A stretch of 64,000 nucleotides of DNA, taken from assembly GCA_020310875.1 (NCBI GenBank), contig CM035432.1:94942467-95006466 (forward strand), written 5' to 3'. The notes below the pieces were generated by a model, which saw only the letters and a program-made list of their open reading frames with translations, was not told the DNA's origin and ran no database searches. Source of the stretch: Ceratopteris richardii. Taxonomy: Eukaryota > Streptophyta > Polypodiopsida > Polypodiales > Pteridaceae. Each line of letters begins with the position of its first letter. The stretch's first letter is position 1. Made by a program: the position numbers and the translations under genes. Below are positions 12,189 through 23,285 of the stretch, one piece after another.

Positions 12189-12415
12189 TGATATATTTAG
12201 GTAGTGATGTGTGTGAACACACTAGGACCATCGGGGCACTTTTTTCCCTCTTTAGGAGGGTGTTTTCCCCCTGCTTGTATATACGCCTATTGCCCTAACA
12301 GGCTACTTAGCTTTGTACATTCTGTCATAATACAATCGGTATTGTGTGTTGTGCTCCAAGCTTCTTCTTCTTCCTTGTGCTCTTTGCGTGCTTTTGCAAA
12401 CGTCTAACTCCAATA
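12189..12415 (+). mobile_element. 3' LTR of Copia-B
   Basis: A 227-bp LTR from TGATATATTTA to CTCCAATA (CA end mutated), preceded by a purine-rich tract (agaagggattta). It resembles the 226-bp 5' copy with scattered changes, so insertion is not recent. No clean 5-bp target duplication survives; a few extra bases lie between its end and the resumed Ty3 sequence. Confidence 0.85.
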
Positions 12416-12421
12416 GAAGTC

Positions 12422-13480
12422 CCCTCTATGATCAACCATTCCCATTGTTCTTCCTAATCTTGTAGAAATAGATGGTAGTACTTGAGGACTATGAGGGGTT
12501 TCTTTGAGATCTCACTACCACATTTGGAGATAAAGACCCGATTCGAGTGGCAGAAACAAAACTTCAGAAGTTGTGTGAATGTGACTTCCTTGCCTCTACC
12601 TATACATCACAATTTAGGCAATGGATATGTGATCTCACTTTGCATGAGGATTATTTGATAAGCCAATTTAAATAGGGTTTAAGAGATGATGTGAAGGACC
12701 TTCTACTCATAAGGCCTAATGGTTAAGACATTGAATGAATACATCACCTGATCCCTTGCATGTGATAATCTGCTTTTGAAAGGAAACAAGAAAAACAAGT
12801 AGAAGGAAGACTTCACCAATGGAATCCTTTCCACCACACTCCCAAAAAGGGGCCTATGTCTAAAGCTATGTAGATAGACATAACTAGGTTCCAAATTTAA
12901 CCCCAGAGGCGAAACAAAGAAGGATGGATACCAAGTTATGTCTCTCTTGTAAAAAGCCTTGGCATATCGCACTTAATTATCGCAAAAAGAGAGTAAACTC
13001 TAGACTCATAGTCACCCTCCTAGAACAAGGAAACTAGGAAGTCGAGTTATAAAGGAGATTGTACAACAGGACCATGATATAAGAAAGGGTCTCATAATTC
13101 TAGGGCCAACCATAGAAATATGTCTTTCTCCTAGAAAATTGACCTTGCCTAAGAAGACCCTTTCTCTTATAGCCTTAGTTGATTCAAGAGCCTTCTCGTG
13201 TTTCATTGATGAAGGATCGGTTAAGAAATTCAGGATTCTAGTACTTTAAAAGAATAAACTAGTAGTAGTTCAAGTACTAGATGGAATACCTCTATGTGTA
13301 GGAATATTAACAAGAAAACCACACCATTAAGAGTACACCTTTTTGAACTTGATTCCCACATATGATTCATGTAATATAAAGTCCAATAAATCCTCTTATC
13401 ATTGGAATGTTGTCACTAAAACAAAATAATCCAAATGTTAATATGGAAAAGAATAAAATGACTCATTGAGATGTCCAATC
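12422..13480 (+). pseudogene. Ty3 gag/protease fragment, right half
   Basis: Continues the chromovirus-like gag interrupted at 9448: gag core, a zinc knuckle near 12938-12985 (C-x2-C lost in part) and the protease near 13170-13215, where the catalytic triplet reads D-S-R instead of D-S-G. Several stops and frameshifts are present. Homology fades near 13480, where microsatellites start. It is about 75-80% similar by eye to 38.1-39.15 kb, so it is an older member of the same lineage. Confidence 0.85.
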
Positions 13481-13539
13481 GAACTCAACAGATGAGAGAG
13501 ACAAAGCCTTCACACATGGAATGTAATTATACGGTCTAT

Positions 13540-13980
13540 GGCATACCTACATACTTATACACATACACAAATATATGCACATACACACACATACACATAT
13601 ATATACACATGCATGTGCACATGCACATGCATCCACATGCATATGCATGCACATGCACATGCACATGCACATGCACATGCACATGCATGCACCACATTCA
13701 CATCCATGCTCATAGAAATACACATGCATATACACACGTAAAAATACACATAGAAACACATCTCATACACACATACACTCACACACATACACATACGCAC
13801 ACATACACATTCATAAAAAGACATATACCTACACACATAAACATATATACACATAACCAAATATACATGTGCATATATAAAAATACATATATACCTACAT
13901 GTGCATGCATACATATACAAACACAAAAAGACACACATACACACATATACAGCAAAAGCACACATATAATATGAATGAAT
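13540..13980. repeat. CA-rich and ACATGC microsatellite cluster
   Basis: Mixed (CA)n, (TA)n and an ACATGC hexamer array near 13610-13690. Long open frames on both strands here are products of the repeats, giving Thr/His or Cys/Met runs, and are not genes. Confidence 0.95.
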
Positions 13981-14142
13981 GATACACATGTTAAAAGATA
14001 TATTGTAATACAAATCATTAGTACATCTTAGTCATAGAGTTCACTCCAATAAAATAAATTAACTTAGTAAGCAATCTAACTTTCTTAATTATGAATTCAC
14101 ACCAAAGATACAATTAGAAACATAACTCGTATGAGAGAAAAT

Positions 14143-14389
<247 letters not shown>

Positions 14390-14390
14390 A

Positions 14391-14533
14391 TGGGATTGAA
14401 CTCAAGACCTACCGGCTACGAGTATGATGGGCTAACCACTTGCCTCAAAAGCCATGGTTGAGGATTACTTCCTAATCCCCCCTCGTAGGGTGTGGTTCAA
14501 CTTTCTCCTCTCAGTTATATCTTGAGTTTAACA
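14391..14533 (-). mobile_element. Short LTR-like repeat of a TRIM-type element (left copy)
   Basis: A 143-bp block, minus strand TGTTAAACTCAAG ... TTGAGTTCAATCCCA, similar to 14981-15125. A purine-rich tract on the minus strand (complement of 14534-14548) sits just upstream, as a polypurine tract does before a 3' LTR. It directly abuts the microsatellite. Confidence 0.6.
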
Positions 14534-14980
14534 CTCTCTTCCGTTTCTAGAGATCATTGTCCTCAATGATCAATCCTTGATCTCCCCTTGAGTCGATGTC
14601 CTCAACCTTGCATAATCTCTTGAACCATCTTGTTCTCAACCTTGGTCTCTTGAACCCTTGCTCTCAACCTTCGTCTCTAGAACCTTGCCTTTCCGCTTCT
14701 TGGCTACTTGCCTCATTCGCAACCTTAGTCCCTTGAGCACCTTGTTCTCAACCTTAGTATATTGAACCTAGTTCTCACCCATGTTAGATATCTTGGATCT
14801 TCAATTAGTGCTTCCATTAGAACGCTCCTTCGGAGAGCTTTCCAACGGTATCTTACACATTCAAATCTGAGCTACGGACTAAGAGATAGACTCAAATCTT
14901 TGTTAAGCTTACCTTTGAAATCGATGTGCACACCTTCCATCCGCCTTGCCCAATTCTACTTCCTTTGCTCTGATAGCAAT
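14534..14980 (-). mobile_element. Internal region of the TRIM-type element
   Basis: A 447-bp non-coding interior between the short LTR-like blocks. On the minus strand it begins after 14981 with attgctatcagagcaaagg, one base away from the copia-type initiator-Met PBS. It contains a degenerate ~27-bp tandem motif (ttctcaaccttggtctcttg) at about 14600-14760. No protein is encoded, as expected for a TRIM. Confidence 0.6.
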
Positions 14981-15346
14981 TGTGGGATTTGAACTCAAGA
15001 ACTACCGGCTAAGAGTATGACGGGCTAACCACTTGCCCCAAAATCCATGGTTGAGGATTACTTTCTAATCCTCCCTCGTAGGGTGCAGTTCAACCATCTG
15101 CTACCAATATATCTTAAGTTTAACACTCTCAATGTGAGAAGTGGAGAATGACATGCTTGGAACTCACCTCCGAGGCTATTTATAGCCCTTGCCTAGTCAC
15201 CATCTAGAGTTCTCTCTAAGGTTCCTCTAATCATCTGGCCATCATGAGTAGGTACCTCATATGAACTCTCTGGCTTTTGGCCTTGGCTATCCCCCGAGCA
15301 AGGAAATTCTTGTTCCTCCAAGCATGTACATCTCTGGAATATAACA
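14981..15346 (-). mobile_element. LTR-like repeat of a TRIM-type element (right copy, longer form)
   Basis: The first 145 bp match 14391-14533. It then continues through a block with a TATA-like motif (minus strand ggctataaatag near 15175-15187) to a second ataacactctct. Just beyond (15347-15360) lies another purine-rich tract on the minus strand followed by internal-type sequence. A PBS on one side and a polypurine tract on the other suggests an LTR shared by two tandem elements. The left copy lacks the ~221-bp middle block, which is bounded by taacactctc repeats. Confidence 0.55.
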
Positions 15347-15360
15347 CTCTCTCCCCCTTA

Positions 15361-17399
15361 TAAAGATCATTGTTCTCAATGATATAGAAGGAGCTATTAA
15401 TGTGGGAATCAAAATCTGTGATTCCAAATAATAAGAGTAGAGAATGCTAGGTGTGTGAAATGCTAGATGCTCAAAAAAGTAGACAAGTAGTCTTTGTGCT
15501 TTCTATCTAGCATTTCCACCAATCAATAGTAGTCCTTTCCATGGGCATACTGTAGGAATCCCTCCGAGGCCCAATGATTCCCTATGTGCATAGCAAAAGT
15601 ACTGAGAGTATCCTCCAACTCCTTATGCCTAGACCTTGACCACTAACTTGTGACGACTTGTCACATGTAGAGACCTGGGCAGCTTGACTTTATCTCCCTG
15701 AAATACTCACTGACAGCTTGTCATATGGTACAATCATGCAGAATCACTTACTCCATTGGAGTAATAAAATACTACGCTCATCTAATGTAATCTGACTATG
15801 TCCTAGTCTCTTTGAACACTAAGAATAAATGGAAATCTTTTCCAAATAGTGCTTAATCTCTAAGCTGAAGCAAATCCACTTGATTTACTCATTGTAATGA
15901 AAATGAAACTCAAGAAAGTCTCAGTATGCTCCAAACTATGGATCCTAATATCGATCTATCATATATATATATATGTATATATATATACCTCACTAACTAT
16001 TTGCTCGATCAATTTTTAAAACTTAAAAGTGATGAGACATGTTAATCCTTATGAATAAACAAACTCATTCATTATCTTGGATGGATTATGACATGGTGAT
16101 ATATCCATGCATATAATTATCGTCTAAATCAATACAAATCAATTAACCATCACAAATCATCTCATTGAAAAATCAACTCTTTACATTGTATCCACCTTTT
16201 AGTGAAAGTGAACATCTATGGTTGTCATCCTATTCATTGTGCTTCTTGCACATTCATTAATCTCATCACAACCAATCACATACAAGCACTTAATACTTGT
16301 ACTGATGATCATAACCATAGCACTCTTGTGCGGACTCAAGATAAGTGTCTATATCAAGTACATAGACTCGCATGAACGTCAATTCATGTGCTCATGTGTT
16401 ACTAGTCGAAAACACATTTTAGTTGTTCTTGATATATATACCTTGTCCTTTACTCTCTAAAGGGACAATTAACCTATCAATGATAACTTATACCTTGTCC
16501 TTTACTCTCTAAAGACACAATTAGCCTATGCATGCTACCTCTATCACATACCTCATGCTCACCTTAACTCATCATGATGATATGTAAAAGTGATCTCTAT
16601 AAAAGTCATCATGCATTTCAACTTTCTAGCAATCATATTGTCTATGTATGCATGCATTCATCCATGCATCTTCTTCTCTACTTCAATCAATTTATATGCT
16701 TTTAGTTATGCAGACATAAGACTTCCTCTCTCACACAATACAACATCACTCTAGTTCTCACATGGCATATAATGCCATGCGGCTACAAAATTTCCGACAG
16801 CATAATGAAGCCTAAAAAAAAGTAATAATAATCATTACAATGATAGGCATCAACATAATGGTTGGCAAACCACTCTCTTTACTCCAGGAACCTACAAATA
16901 AGAAACTTTTCTGAAATTTGTTGTTGGGCACTACACGCCCTCATAACCAGATCTTTTCTTGCTCCAATACTTGCATAAAGATCTTGAAACACACAACATA
17001 AACTTGTGCATGCTTTTATGAATCAACATAAGTTAGTGTAGCTTCATGTGCATAAATGAATTCAAGTAAAAAACTAGCTTTCATGCACATTCCAATGTTG
17101 ATTTCATAAAACTGGAAGAGAATACAATAAAATATAAACTTTAATGCAAAAAGTATTCAAAAGAATATATTTGAGAGAAAAAATATGATGCAAATCTATG
17201 AAAATTACTTCGTCCTTATCTAAAATAGTTCAAAAAATTATTAGAAATTCATAATTATCATAACTGAACACTCAAATCACACAAAAAGAGTTTCTCGACA
17301 GTCAAAAACCATCTAAAAGCTTGTGTAGAGATGGCTTTCAATGGTCAAAATATGGATATGACTAGTCGAAATAAAGGTCTTATAGTGTAGAATCTATAC
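15361..17399. other. Gene-free stretch with minor repeats
   Basis: It starts with internal-type sequence like that after 14548. Otherwise I see a short (AT)n (about 15957-15990), a tandem duplication of about 57 bp (around 16433-16525, unit containing accttgtcctttactctcta) and a small imperfect inverted repeat (about 17016-17111, arms ttttatgaatcaacat). No coding region is recognisable. Confidence 0.5.
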
Positions 17400-18930
17400 C
17401 ATAGAGCTTGGCATCAAGATGAGGCCACTAGGCCCTAAATTGGGGACTACCCCTTTGTAAGGACACAACAAGTAGCTTAAGATCAGACAACAAAAGGTCA
17501 CTAGCCATCCTAGTGCAAACATTCAAGCAAGACTATAGAAGGAAGGCATTTATGTAAAGTCTATCAAGTCTAGTAGCAGAGTAGTCATTACCTGACTGAT
17601 TCCTAGACCAAGCAAAACTAATGTGAGAGGACACATCCATGAGTTCATGATTCAACACAACATTATACCAAGATGCTTTCTGAGATCCACAAAAAACATC
17701 CCCCTTACCATAAACCCTATCCTGAGTCACAATGACCATGTGAAAATCACCCAACATTATAAGGGGACCTTCAATACTAGCCAACTCATCCTAATACTTC
17801 TTCCTATCAGAAGAAAGATTACCATTATAAACTCAAACCAAAAAGAAGAGAAAGGGAAAATCAAGCTTTATAGCAATCCACTGAAGACTAGCACTACAAT
17901 AAAATTTCTCAATATAGTAGGATAGAGAGTTGGAAACACCAATAACCACCCCATATTTACCACAATGGTCAGTGTTGTGCCAAACATAATCATTGGAAAC
18001 AATCTTTAGGTTAACAATTAGTTTACTTTTATCAGCTTTTGCTTCTTGTAGACAAATAAAATTAACTCATCCATAGACTTGAACCAATTAGATAGCATTT
18101 TAGCTCTAAGAGGGTTAGATATACCTCTGACTTTCACAGATAAGAAGTTGATGTTATTCGTGACCAAATGAGAAGATGAAAGAGTTAATTCCTACTGTTC
18201 TTATTTGGTTTCTTAACAGATAATGAAGACCTGACAATATCCTTTCTTTTAGGATGAGCATTAGCCAACTTGCTTACACCTAGATATCCAAACTAAATTT
18301 TAGGAACCATTTCATGATCCCCATCCTTAGCATCCAAATTATCTAGTTGATGATTGTCTAATGCATTTAGTTGAGCATCAAACATATTATTATCTGAAAC
18401 ATAGCTTGTCTTGATATTACCTCAAGAACACTTTTTCCCCACCATCGTCCATCCTTCATCCCTAGGCATAGATGTGTCTTTATTTGGATGGACGTGTATA
18501 TCAAATTTAACCACCTGGTTAGGATTAGTGTTTTCTTTTTTGGGAATCAGCCCCTCCCCCCCTCCCCCACACTTCATCTTGAGCCTTTAGTAGTCAATGC
18601 CTTCAAATATTACTTACCCGCTTGGATTTGAGAGCTTGAATGGGAGGTCGAAGCTATATCAATCGGAGAAGTGTTGCAATGCTGAAGAGGTCAATCGACA
18701 GGGACATGCATAAGGTTGGCTTGGGCAAAAATGTTTGCCAACGCTTCATGGAGAGCCATGGAACCAACACCAAATGGAGAGAATGCTCAAGATCACTGTG
18801 CGTAAGCCCCTCTCCCTAGGAAGCACTAGGGGAAGCAAAGCTACAGGGGCGAAGCCCGAATTGATAGAGGTCTTCACAAACCCTAACTCAATTCTTCTTT
18901 GGATGCCATGCAAGTTGGAAACAAAGTTTT
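17400..18930 (-). pseudogene. LINE-b: 5' half of a LINE (ORF1 end and endonuclease)
   Basis: Minus strand. The open stretch 17533-17784 encodes an apurinic-type endonuclease segment of a plant L1-like LINE (GPLIMLGDFHMV, KASWYNVVL, ATRLDRLYIN); the usual GDFN is GDFH. Upstream, 17940-18660 aligns in order with LINE-a from its endonuclease start back to its ORF1, for example the lysine-rich stretch near 18230-18260. RT and the 3' end are absent, unusual because LINE copies normally lose the 5' end, so a later deletion or rearrangement removed the rest. The 5' limit near 18930 is approximate. Confidence 0.7.
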
Positions 18931-19193
18931 AAGTTGGGTGGAAGAACCTTCTCTTCTCACATAGTGTATTTTAAAATAATGATACTTGAGCGCTTTTTGT
19001 GCATACGAACATGACCCCTAAGCATGATTGAAATAAGAACATAAGATCTTTCAATATTCCGTAGTAGAAGAAGAGTGCAGGAGAATAAAGCCATAACTGA
19101 TGAGCAATCCGTCTCAACTCTCTCGTATGGCAGGAAGGGAAAGACGTTTAAAGTTGGATATGGGATCTACGAAATTTATGGATAGGAGGAAGA

Positions 19194-19441
19194 TTTTATT
19201 TATTTTTTAAATGGAGGATCAGCCAAAGCCTACTCTCCCGAGCTTTAACTTTGAAAGTGCAACTGTACAAGTGAATGGGCATAGTACCCATGGGACCCCC
19301 CATATCCCACAAAGTAGGGTTATACAAGTTTATAACATTAAAATTGGTTTAATCGGTCAATGCCATACATGTCCAGCCTAGGGCTTGAACCCTGAACTTC
19401 CACATCAAGAGGCCAAAGCTCAACCAATTGCCCTATGGGAC
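19194..19441 (-). mobile_element. SINE-like retroposon inside unit B
   Basis: Read on the minus strand it starts gtcccatagggcaattggtt, holds a tRNA-like B box (GGTTCAAGCCC) about 40 nt on, then a body shared with 20678-20962 (ggggggtcccatgggtacta) and ends in an A-rich tail (ccatttaaaaaataaataaa). Unit A lacks it at the equivalent site near 8185-8195. Flanks tcttcctcctatcc and tctttcttctattcc look like a worn target duplication. Confidence 0.7.
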
Positions 19442-20148
19442 ATGGAATAGAAGAAAGACCTTGAACATCTCACATCCGAAAATGCTTAGAATTACTCGGA
19501 TATCATGAAAGGATGCTTCAATATGATCTTTGCCCACAAGTTTGACATCAAAGAAGTCTTGATTGGTTCCTGCTACATAATTGGAGGGAAGAGATACTCT
19601 GGTCCATACGGAAGAGTAGAAACCAATAGTAAAGAAACCAAGCACTTTGTTTTTTTTTGTAATTCTGCTACCAAAAGGCATGGTATGAACACTCTTAGTT
19701 GTATCATTTTTGGTCTTCAAGAGGGACAATCTATGTACTTTATCATCGAAGACAAGCTTCCCATGAAGGGGAAGCCTACCCTTATGCTTCTGTATTCCAC
19801 ATTCAAGTTCCACATGGTGCTCGCTTTTTTTTAGCATGCCCTGGCTACTTTGTAACATCCATGCTTGAATTTCAAACCTCTTTTCTTCTTGTCGTGGAGA
19901 GAGAGAGAAGCACTGCGGTCTTCGGACTGCTTTAGCATCGCAATGCATCTACATCAGTTTTCAATAGTTTGTAAAGCATGACTACCTCACAATGACCTTT
20001 GCACGAGATGAAAAGAGGATTCCAATTCCATGTCTGGTTACCATTTAACATGGAGCGTCGTTTGTCAATAGTGAAGCTTGACAAGACTGCAAGCTTGCGA
20101 ATCTTTAAGCAGACTGAAGCATCAGATTATGTCTCACCTTTAAGCATC

Positions 20149-20318
20149 ACTGGGATCAGTGTTTATTGTTTTAGCCATTTTGGACCATAAAACAAGGTCA
20201 CAAATTTTTTTAGGCCTTCAAAAATTACATTAAAAATCTCAAATACAGGTATTACCTGTAGATAACCTTCAAAATTGAAGGGCATGGTAGACCGTCAAAA
20301 TACAACACTGACTGGGAT
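20149..20318. mobile_element. 154-bp hAT-type MITE with 8-bp target duplication
   Basis: Element 20157-20310, bounded on both sides by the exact 8-mer actgggat (20149-20156 and 20311-20318). Ends are CAGTGTT and AACACTG, with imperfect longer inversion (cagtgtttattgttttagcc against cagtgttgtattttgac). Unit A lacks it and has a single, slightly changed site near 7270-7280. An 8-bp duplication and CAGTG ends are typical of hAT. There is no coding capacity, so it needs a transposase in trans. Its right end matches the proposed right end of the hAT element at 7159-7189. Confidence 0.85.
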
Positions 20319-20596
20319 GATTCGCGTTACCTGGACAGATAATCTCCGACTGTCTGGATGATACTCAATGTCCTAGCGTCGATTGGACTTCCTAGTGTGA
20401 GAATCCTTTCAAGTTTCGAGTCTCGACTCTCGACCTCGAGTTCCTGAGTCCTACTATGTAATCTCTGACGCACGCTAAACAAAGCGCGGATGGCATTCAA
20501 TATTGCAGGCCATCGTTTCGGCCAGTTTTGAGGGCGATGATGCCTATCCCAAGTCCTTTGTCTTATTTTCTATTGTAGCTCATGATTTTAGTTTCG

Positions 20597-20677
20597 TTTT
20601 TTTTTTTGTGAAGACAACAAGAACATGTTAAAGAAGTGAGGTTATGTTACATCTGTACAGGGGCAAGAACCCCACCC
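20597..20677 (-). mobile_element. LINE-c 3' end with poly(A)
   Basis: On the plus strand a T run (20597-20607) followed by gtgaagacaacaagaacatg, i.e. the minus-strand LINE 3' terminus. The same terminus occurs on the plus strand at 56420-56466 (LINE-d). The last 25 bp (20653-20677) are repeated at 20963-20987 as the SINE target duplication. Confidence 0.8.
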
Positions 20678-20962
20678 ATATCGTCCCAAGCCACTTGGTT
20701 GGGTGGTTGGGCCTTTTGCCTCTTGAGGCGGGGGCGAGGGTTCAACCCCCACCGGCAACATGTAAGGGACATGTTATCATGGAAACCTTGTATCTTGTGG
20801 CTGATGTGCCACCGTTTGCCCTGCTTCACAGTAGATGTGATCGCAGTCTAACCAAGCTATGTAAACCCCTATTCTTGTGGGATAAGGGGGGTCCCATGGG
20901 TACTATGCCCTTCCTTGTACAGTTGCAATTTCAAAGTTAAAGCCTGGAGGAGTAACCATCGG
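20678..20962 (+). mobile_element. SINE-like retroposon inside LINE-c
   Basis: A 285-bp copy with a tRNA-like head (ggttgggtggttgggcc and B-box-like gggttcaacccc) and a body shared with 19194-19441. It is flanked by a diverged 25-bp duplication (20653-20677 and 20963-20987, each including gtacag, ggca and gaaccc). LINE-d near 56395-56425 has this site only once and without the SINE, which confirms it as an insertion. No A-rich tail is evident here. Confidence 0.75.
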
Positions 20963-21758
20963 TTGTACAGAGGCAGGAACCCTACCCAATCAGATGAAAC
21001 AAGCCTTAGCTGAGGCGAGAAATACAAGTCTTCCCATAAGAGTACAACAGGTTCAGGGGTAATACCCATTTATGAAATGAAGATTACAATAGATATTAAG
21101 ACTATCGCAATAGCCAACACAAGCCAAGAGGTTTAAGAATCAATCACTCAGATAAACGACCATGGAGAATCTTTCTATAGAGTACTAAGAACTGACAATC
21201 TCCTGCCAAGCTGATGAAGGATTAGAGTCTTTTTGGAACCGAAGTAATCATTAATCTAGGAGGAGGAGCATTTTTGGTTCAAAGGAGACTCTTGATACCA
21301 ATTTTCTTGAGCCAAACCAAGTGAGGAGCCAGTTGGAAGGGGACCTTGTTATTGAAATCCTTTTGATTCATAGAACTTAAGATGGTCCATAGGGAGTGAG
21401 CCCTCCATAAATGTAAGCGAGCCATATCCGATTTTTAACGCTCACAAAGGAGGAATTCTTTCAAATCAAGTGCTTCACCTAAAATTAGCACAAAAATGAT
21501 TGTTAGGGTTGTAGATCTTTTGAGCATTAGGGCAATTAATAAATAGGTGGGCTAAATCCTTCACACTATCATAGAGGCACATTTACCCTCACTCACTTTA
21601 ACATATCTAGCCCCCTCACTCACTTGAACATATTGGGCCTTGTTGCCTATCCATAGGCCATTATCAATTATGAGCCATTCTAGATTGGTGTGTTTGATGG
21701 CAAAGGGAAAAGACCAAATACAATGAAATATGCATCGACATTGCATGGATTTCTTGCC
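20963..21758 (-). pseudogene. LINE-c ORF2 C-terminus (RVT zinc-binding domain) and 3' UTR
   Basis: Minus strand. The open stretch 21561-21746 encodes part of a reverse-transcriptase zinc-binding domain (KHTNLEWLIIDNGLWIGNK), matching the LINE-a equivalent at 35653-36279 (KHSFLRWLIMHQGLWVG). The segment 20963-21330 aligns with LINE-d on both sides of the LINE-a insertion, so it preserves the empty target of LINE-a. The downstream coding sequence has stops. A solo LTR interrupts the element at 21759. Confidence 0.8.
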
Positions 21759-23030
21759 TGTTGGAGCAAGTCTATGACAAGCCTAAGTATTGGCTTGAGT
21801 CTCACAAAGTCTTAGAAGAAGCTTTAAAAAGAAGACTATGTAAAGTTCACTTGTGAACTACCTCTTGTAACTTTTGAAGAGTTTACTTAATGTAAAAGTA
21901 AGAGAATCTTAAGTGGTTGAGTCCACTTGATCAAGAATGGAAAGAGGAGCCACGAATTCGTGATTTGTGGTAGGTAGAGAATCAAATCAATCATTTATTG
22001 ATTGGAGAGTGATTGAGGGAAGTTAGCCTCCCAAACTCAACTATAAATAGATGGCAGTTTTAGTCGTGGTTAGAGAGACCTATGTGAAGACCTCCAAGAG
22101 CTGGGCTTTATGCCATATCAAGGTGTGATTACAAGGCACACATATGTATCAGTAAGTCATTGTATTGTACAAGCAATATACTTTCAGTTTCATGATTATT
22201 TGAGTTCATCTTTCCATGTTCTTGTGAAGTGTACTACTCACTGCCATTACTCTCAGTTTTCTCAGTCAACTTGCAGAGATGTTTTCTTTGAGCTTGGTGC
22301 ATCATTTCCAGTGATTTAACTTGTTAAAGTTAGCTCTATAAGTCTACTATATGCTCGCAAATTTTCATGTCATTTGGATGTTGCAATCTTCAGTTATGTT
22401 CATTTGAAGTCAATAGGGTCTGTTCATCTTCACTTCTCTGTCAGGTACCCGACTTTTTCACTCATCTTGTCAGAGCCATTTCTCAGTGGTTACTTATCAA
22501 AATTCAGGGATTTAAAGCTTGTTGGATTCAGCTTACTGTCTAGTATAACCATACAAATTTTCATAATCATTGGATTTCTACATTTTGAGTTATGTTGATT
22601 TTTTTGCTCACTGGTCTATTTCTATAGCAGCCCGTGAAAAGCGGGATGATGTCATCACTTGTTAAAACTCATTCTCAGTGTGTGGTTCATTATTTTTTAT
22701 GAGATTACTCTTGAAAGTTATCTCTTTAAGTTGCCTAGACGTCTCCAAGAGGAATTGAGCTAATTGCTGTTGTGCTCAGAGAATTATGTAAAACACTGGA
22801 CAGGTGTATGAACCAAGAATAGCAAGTTTTCACCTCTGAGCTAACTCCAACTTATCTGTTTTGATCTATCTTTTTGAGAGTGATCTTCCAAGGTACATAG
22901 GGTGTCTAATACATCCATTGGCAAGCTAAAAGGGCCCACCATCTACTCCTGGAGTTCATTTGGCTAGTGTAGATCAAGGATTTTGCAACACCTCTTCATC
23001 TTCAAACACATACTTATCCATCTCTTCACA
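21759..23030 (+). mobile_element. Solo LTR, 1272 bp
   Basis: Starts TGTTGGAGCAAG and ends CTTCACA, flanked by the direct 5-mer ttgcc (21754-21758 and 23031-23035). A TATA-like motif ctataaatag lies at 22041-22050, suggesting the plus strand is sense. No PBS, coding region or partner LTR is present, so the element probably collapsed by LTR-LTR recombination. No other copy of this LTR family is seen in the window. Confidence 0.82.
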
Positions 23031-23160
23031 TTGCCGACACTCCATCTTACATTAGGCTCCAAATCATGAATGCCAATCTCCTTATGCTCAAAATGATGGT
23101 CAAGTTGTCCGAGCAAGAACCTTCTGTGCTGGATTATTAGCAGTTTATGAGGAGAAGATA
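23031..23160 (-). pseudogene. LINE-c, continuation beyond the solo LTR
   Basis: Positioned where the region upstream of the RVT zinc-binding domain is expected after removing the solo LTR. The right limit is uncertain; similarity to LINE-a here is weak by eye. Confidence 0.45.
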
Positions 23161-23285
23161 AGGAAATTCACTAAAGAAATAAGATAATAGGAACAAGCTC
23201 ACCACTTTTATGCAGTTGGGACCAGCTCTTAATCCGTTGTTTGAAACATTTATGCCCTTTTATGCCTATGTTGCCATTTTTCACA

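Larger units (their letters stand above)
18963..20596. repeat. Unidentified repeat unit B, inverted relative to unit A
   Basis: Reverse-complement counterpart of unit A (7190-8406), extending beyond it by about 190 bp that is shared with 56467-56680 (unit C). A minus-strand open frame 19433-19948 (171 codons) covers the best-preserved part (HTMPFGSRITKKNKVLGF, VAGTNQDFFDVKLVGKD); I do not recognise it and cannot show it is a gene. A SINE (19194-19441) and a MITE (20157-20310) lie inside it. Both are missing from unit A at the matching points. Confidence 0.75.

Noticed and set aside
13471..14018. Open frames of 150-167 codons rich in Thr, His, Cys and Met
   Set aside because: Produced by CA-rich and ACATGC repeats; no domain and no conservation.
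14391..14460. A tRNA-like or SINE head on the minus strand (ggcaagtggttagcc and gagttcaatccc)
   Set aside because: The matching block at 14981 ends directly at a retroelement-type PBS and both have a purine tract at the other side, so LTR ends explain it better.
19433..19948. 171-codon open frame in unit B as a host gene (dirigent-like protein considered)
   Set aside because: Only a few scattered residues fit; unit A has lost the frame, and the right part reads out of a SINE. No family assignment is justified.
20690..20760. A possible tRNA gene
   Set aside because: A- and B-box-like motifs are present, but no cloverleaf with acceptor stem closes and the same head occurs on another copy with a shared body, so a SINE-like head fits better.
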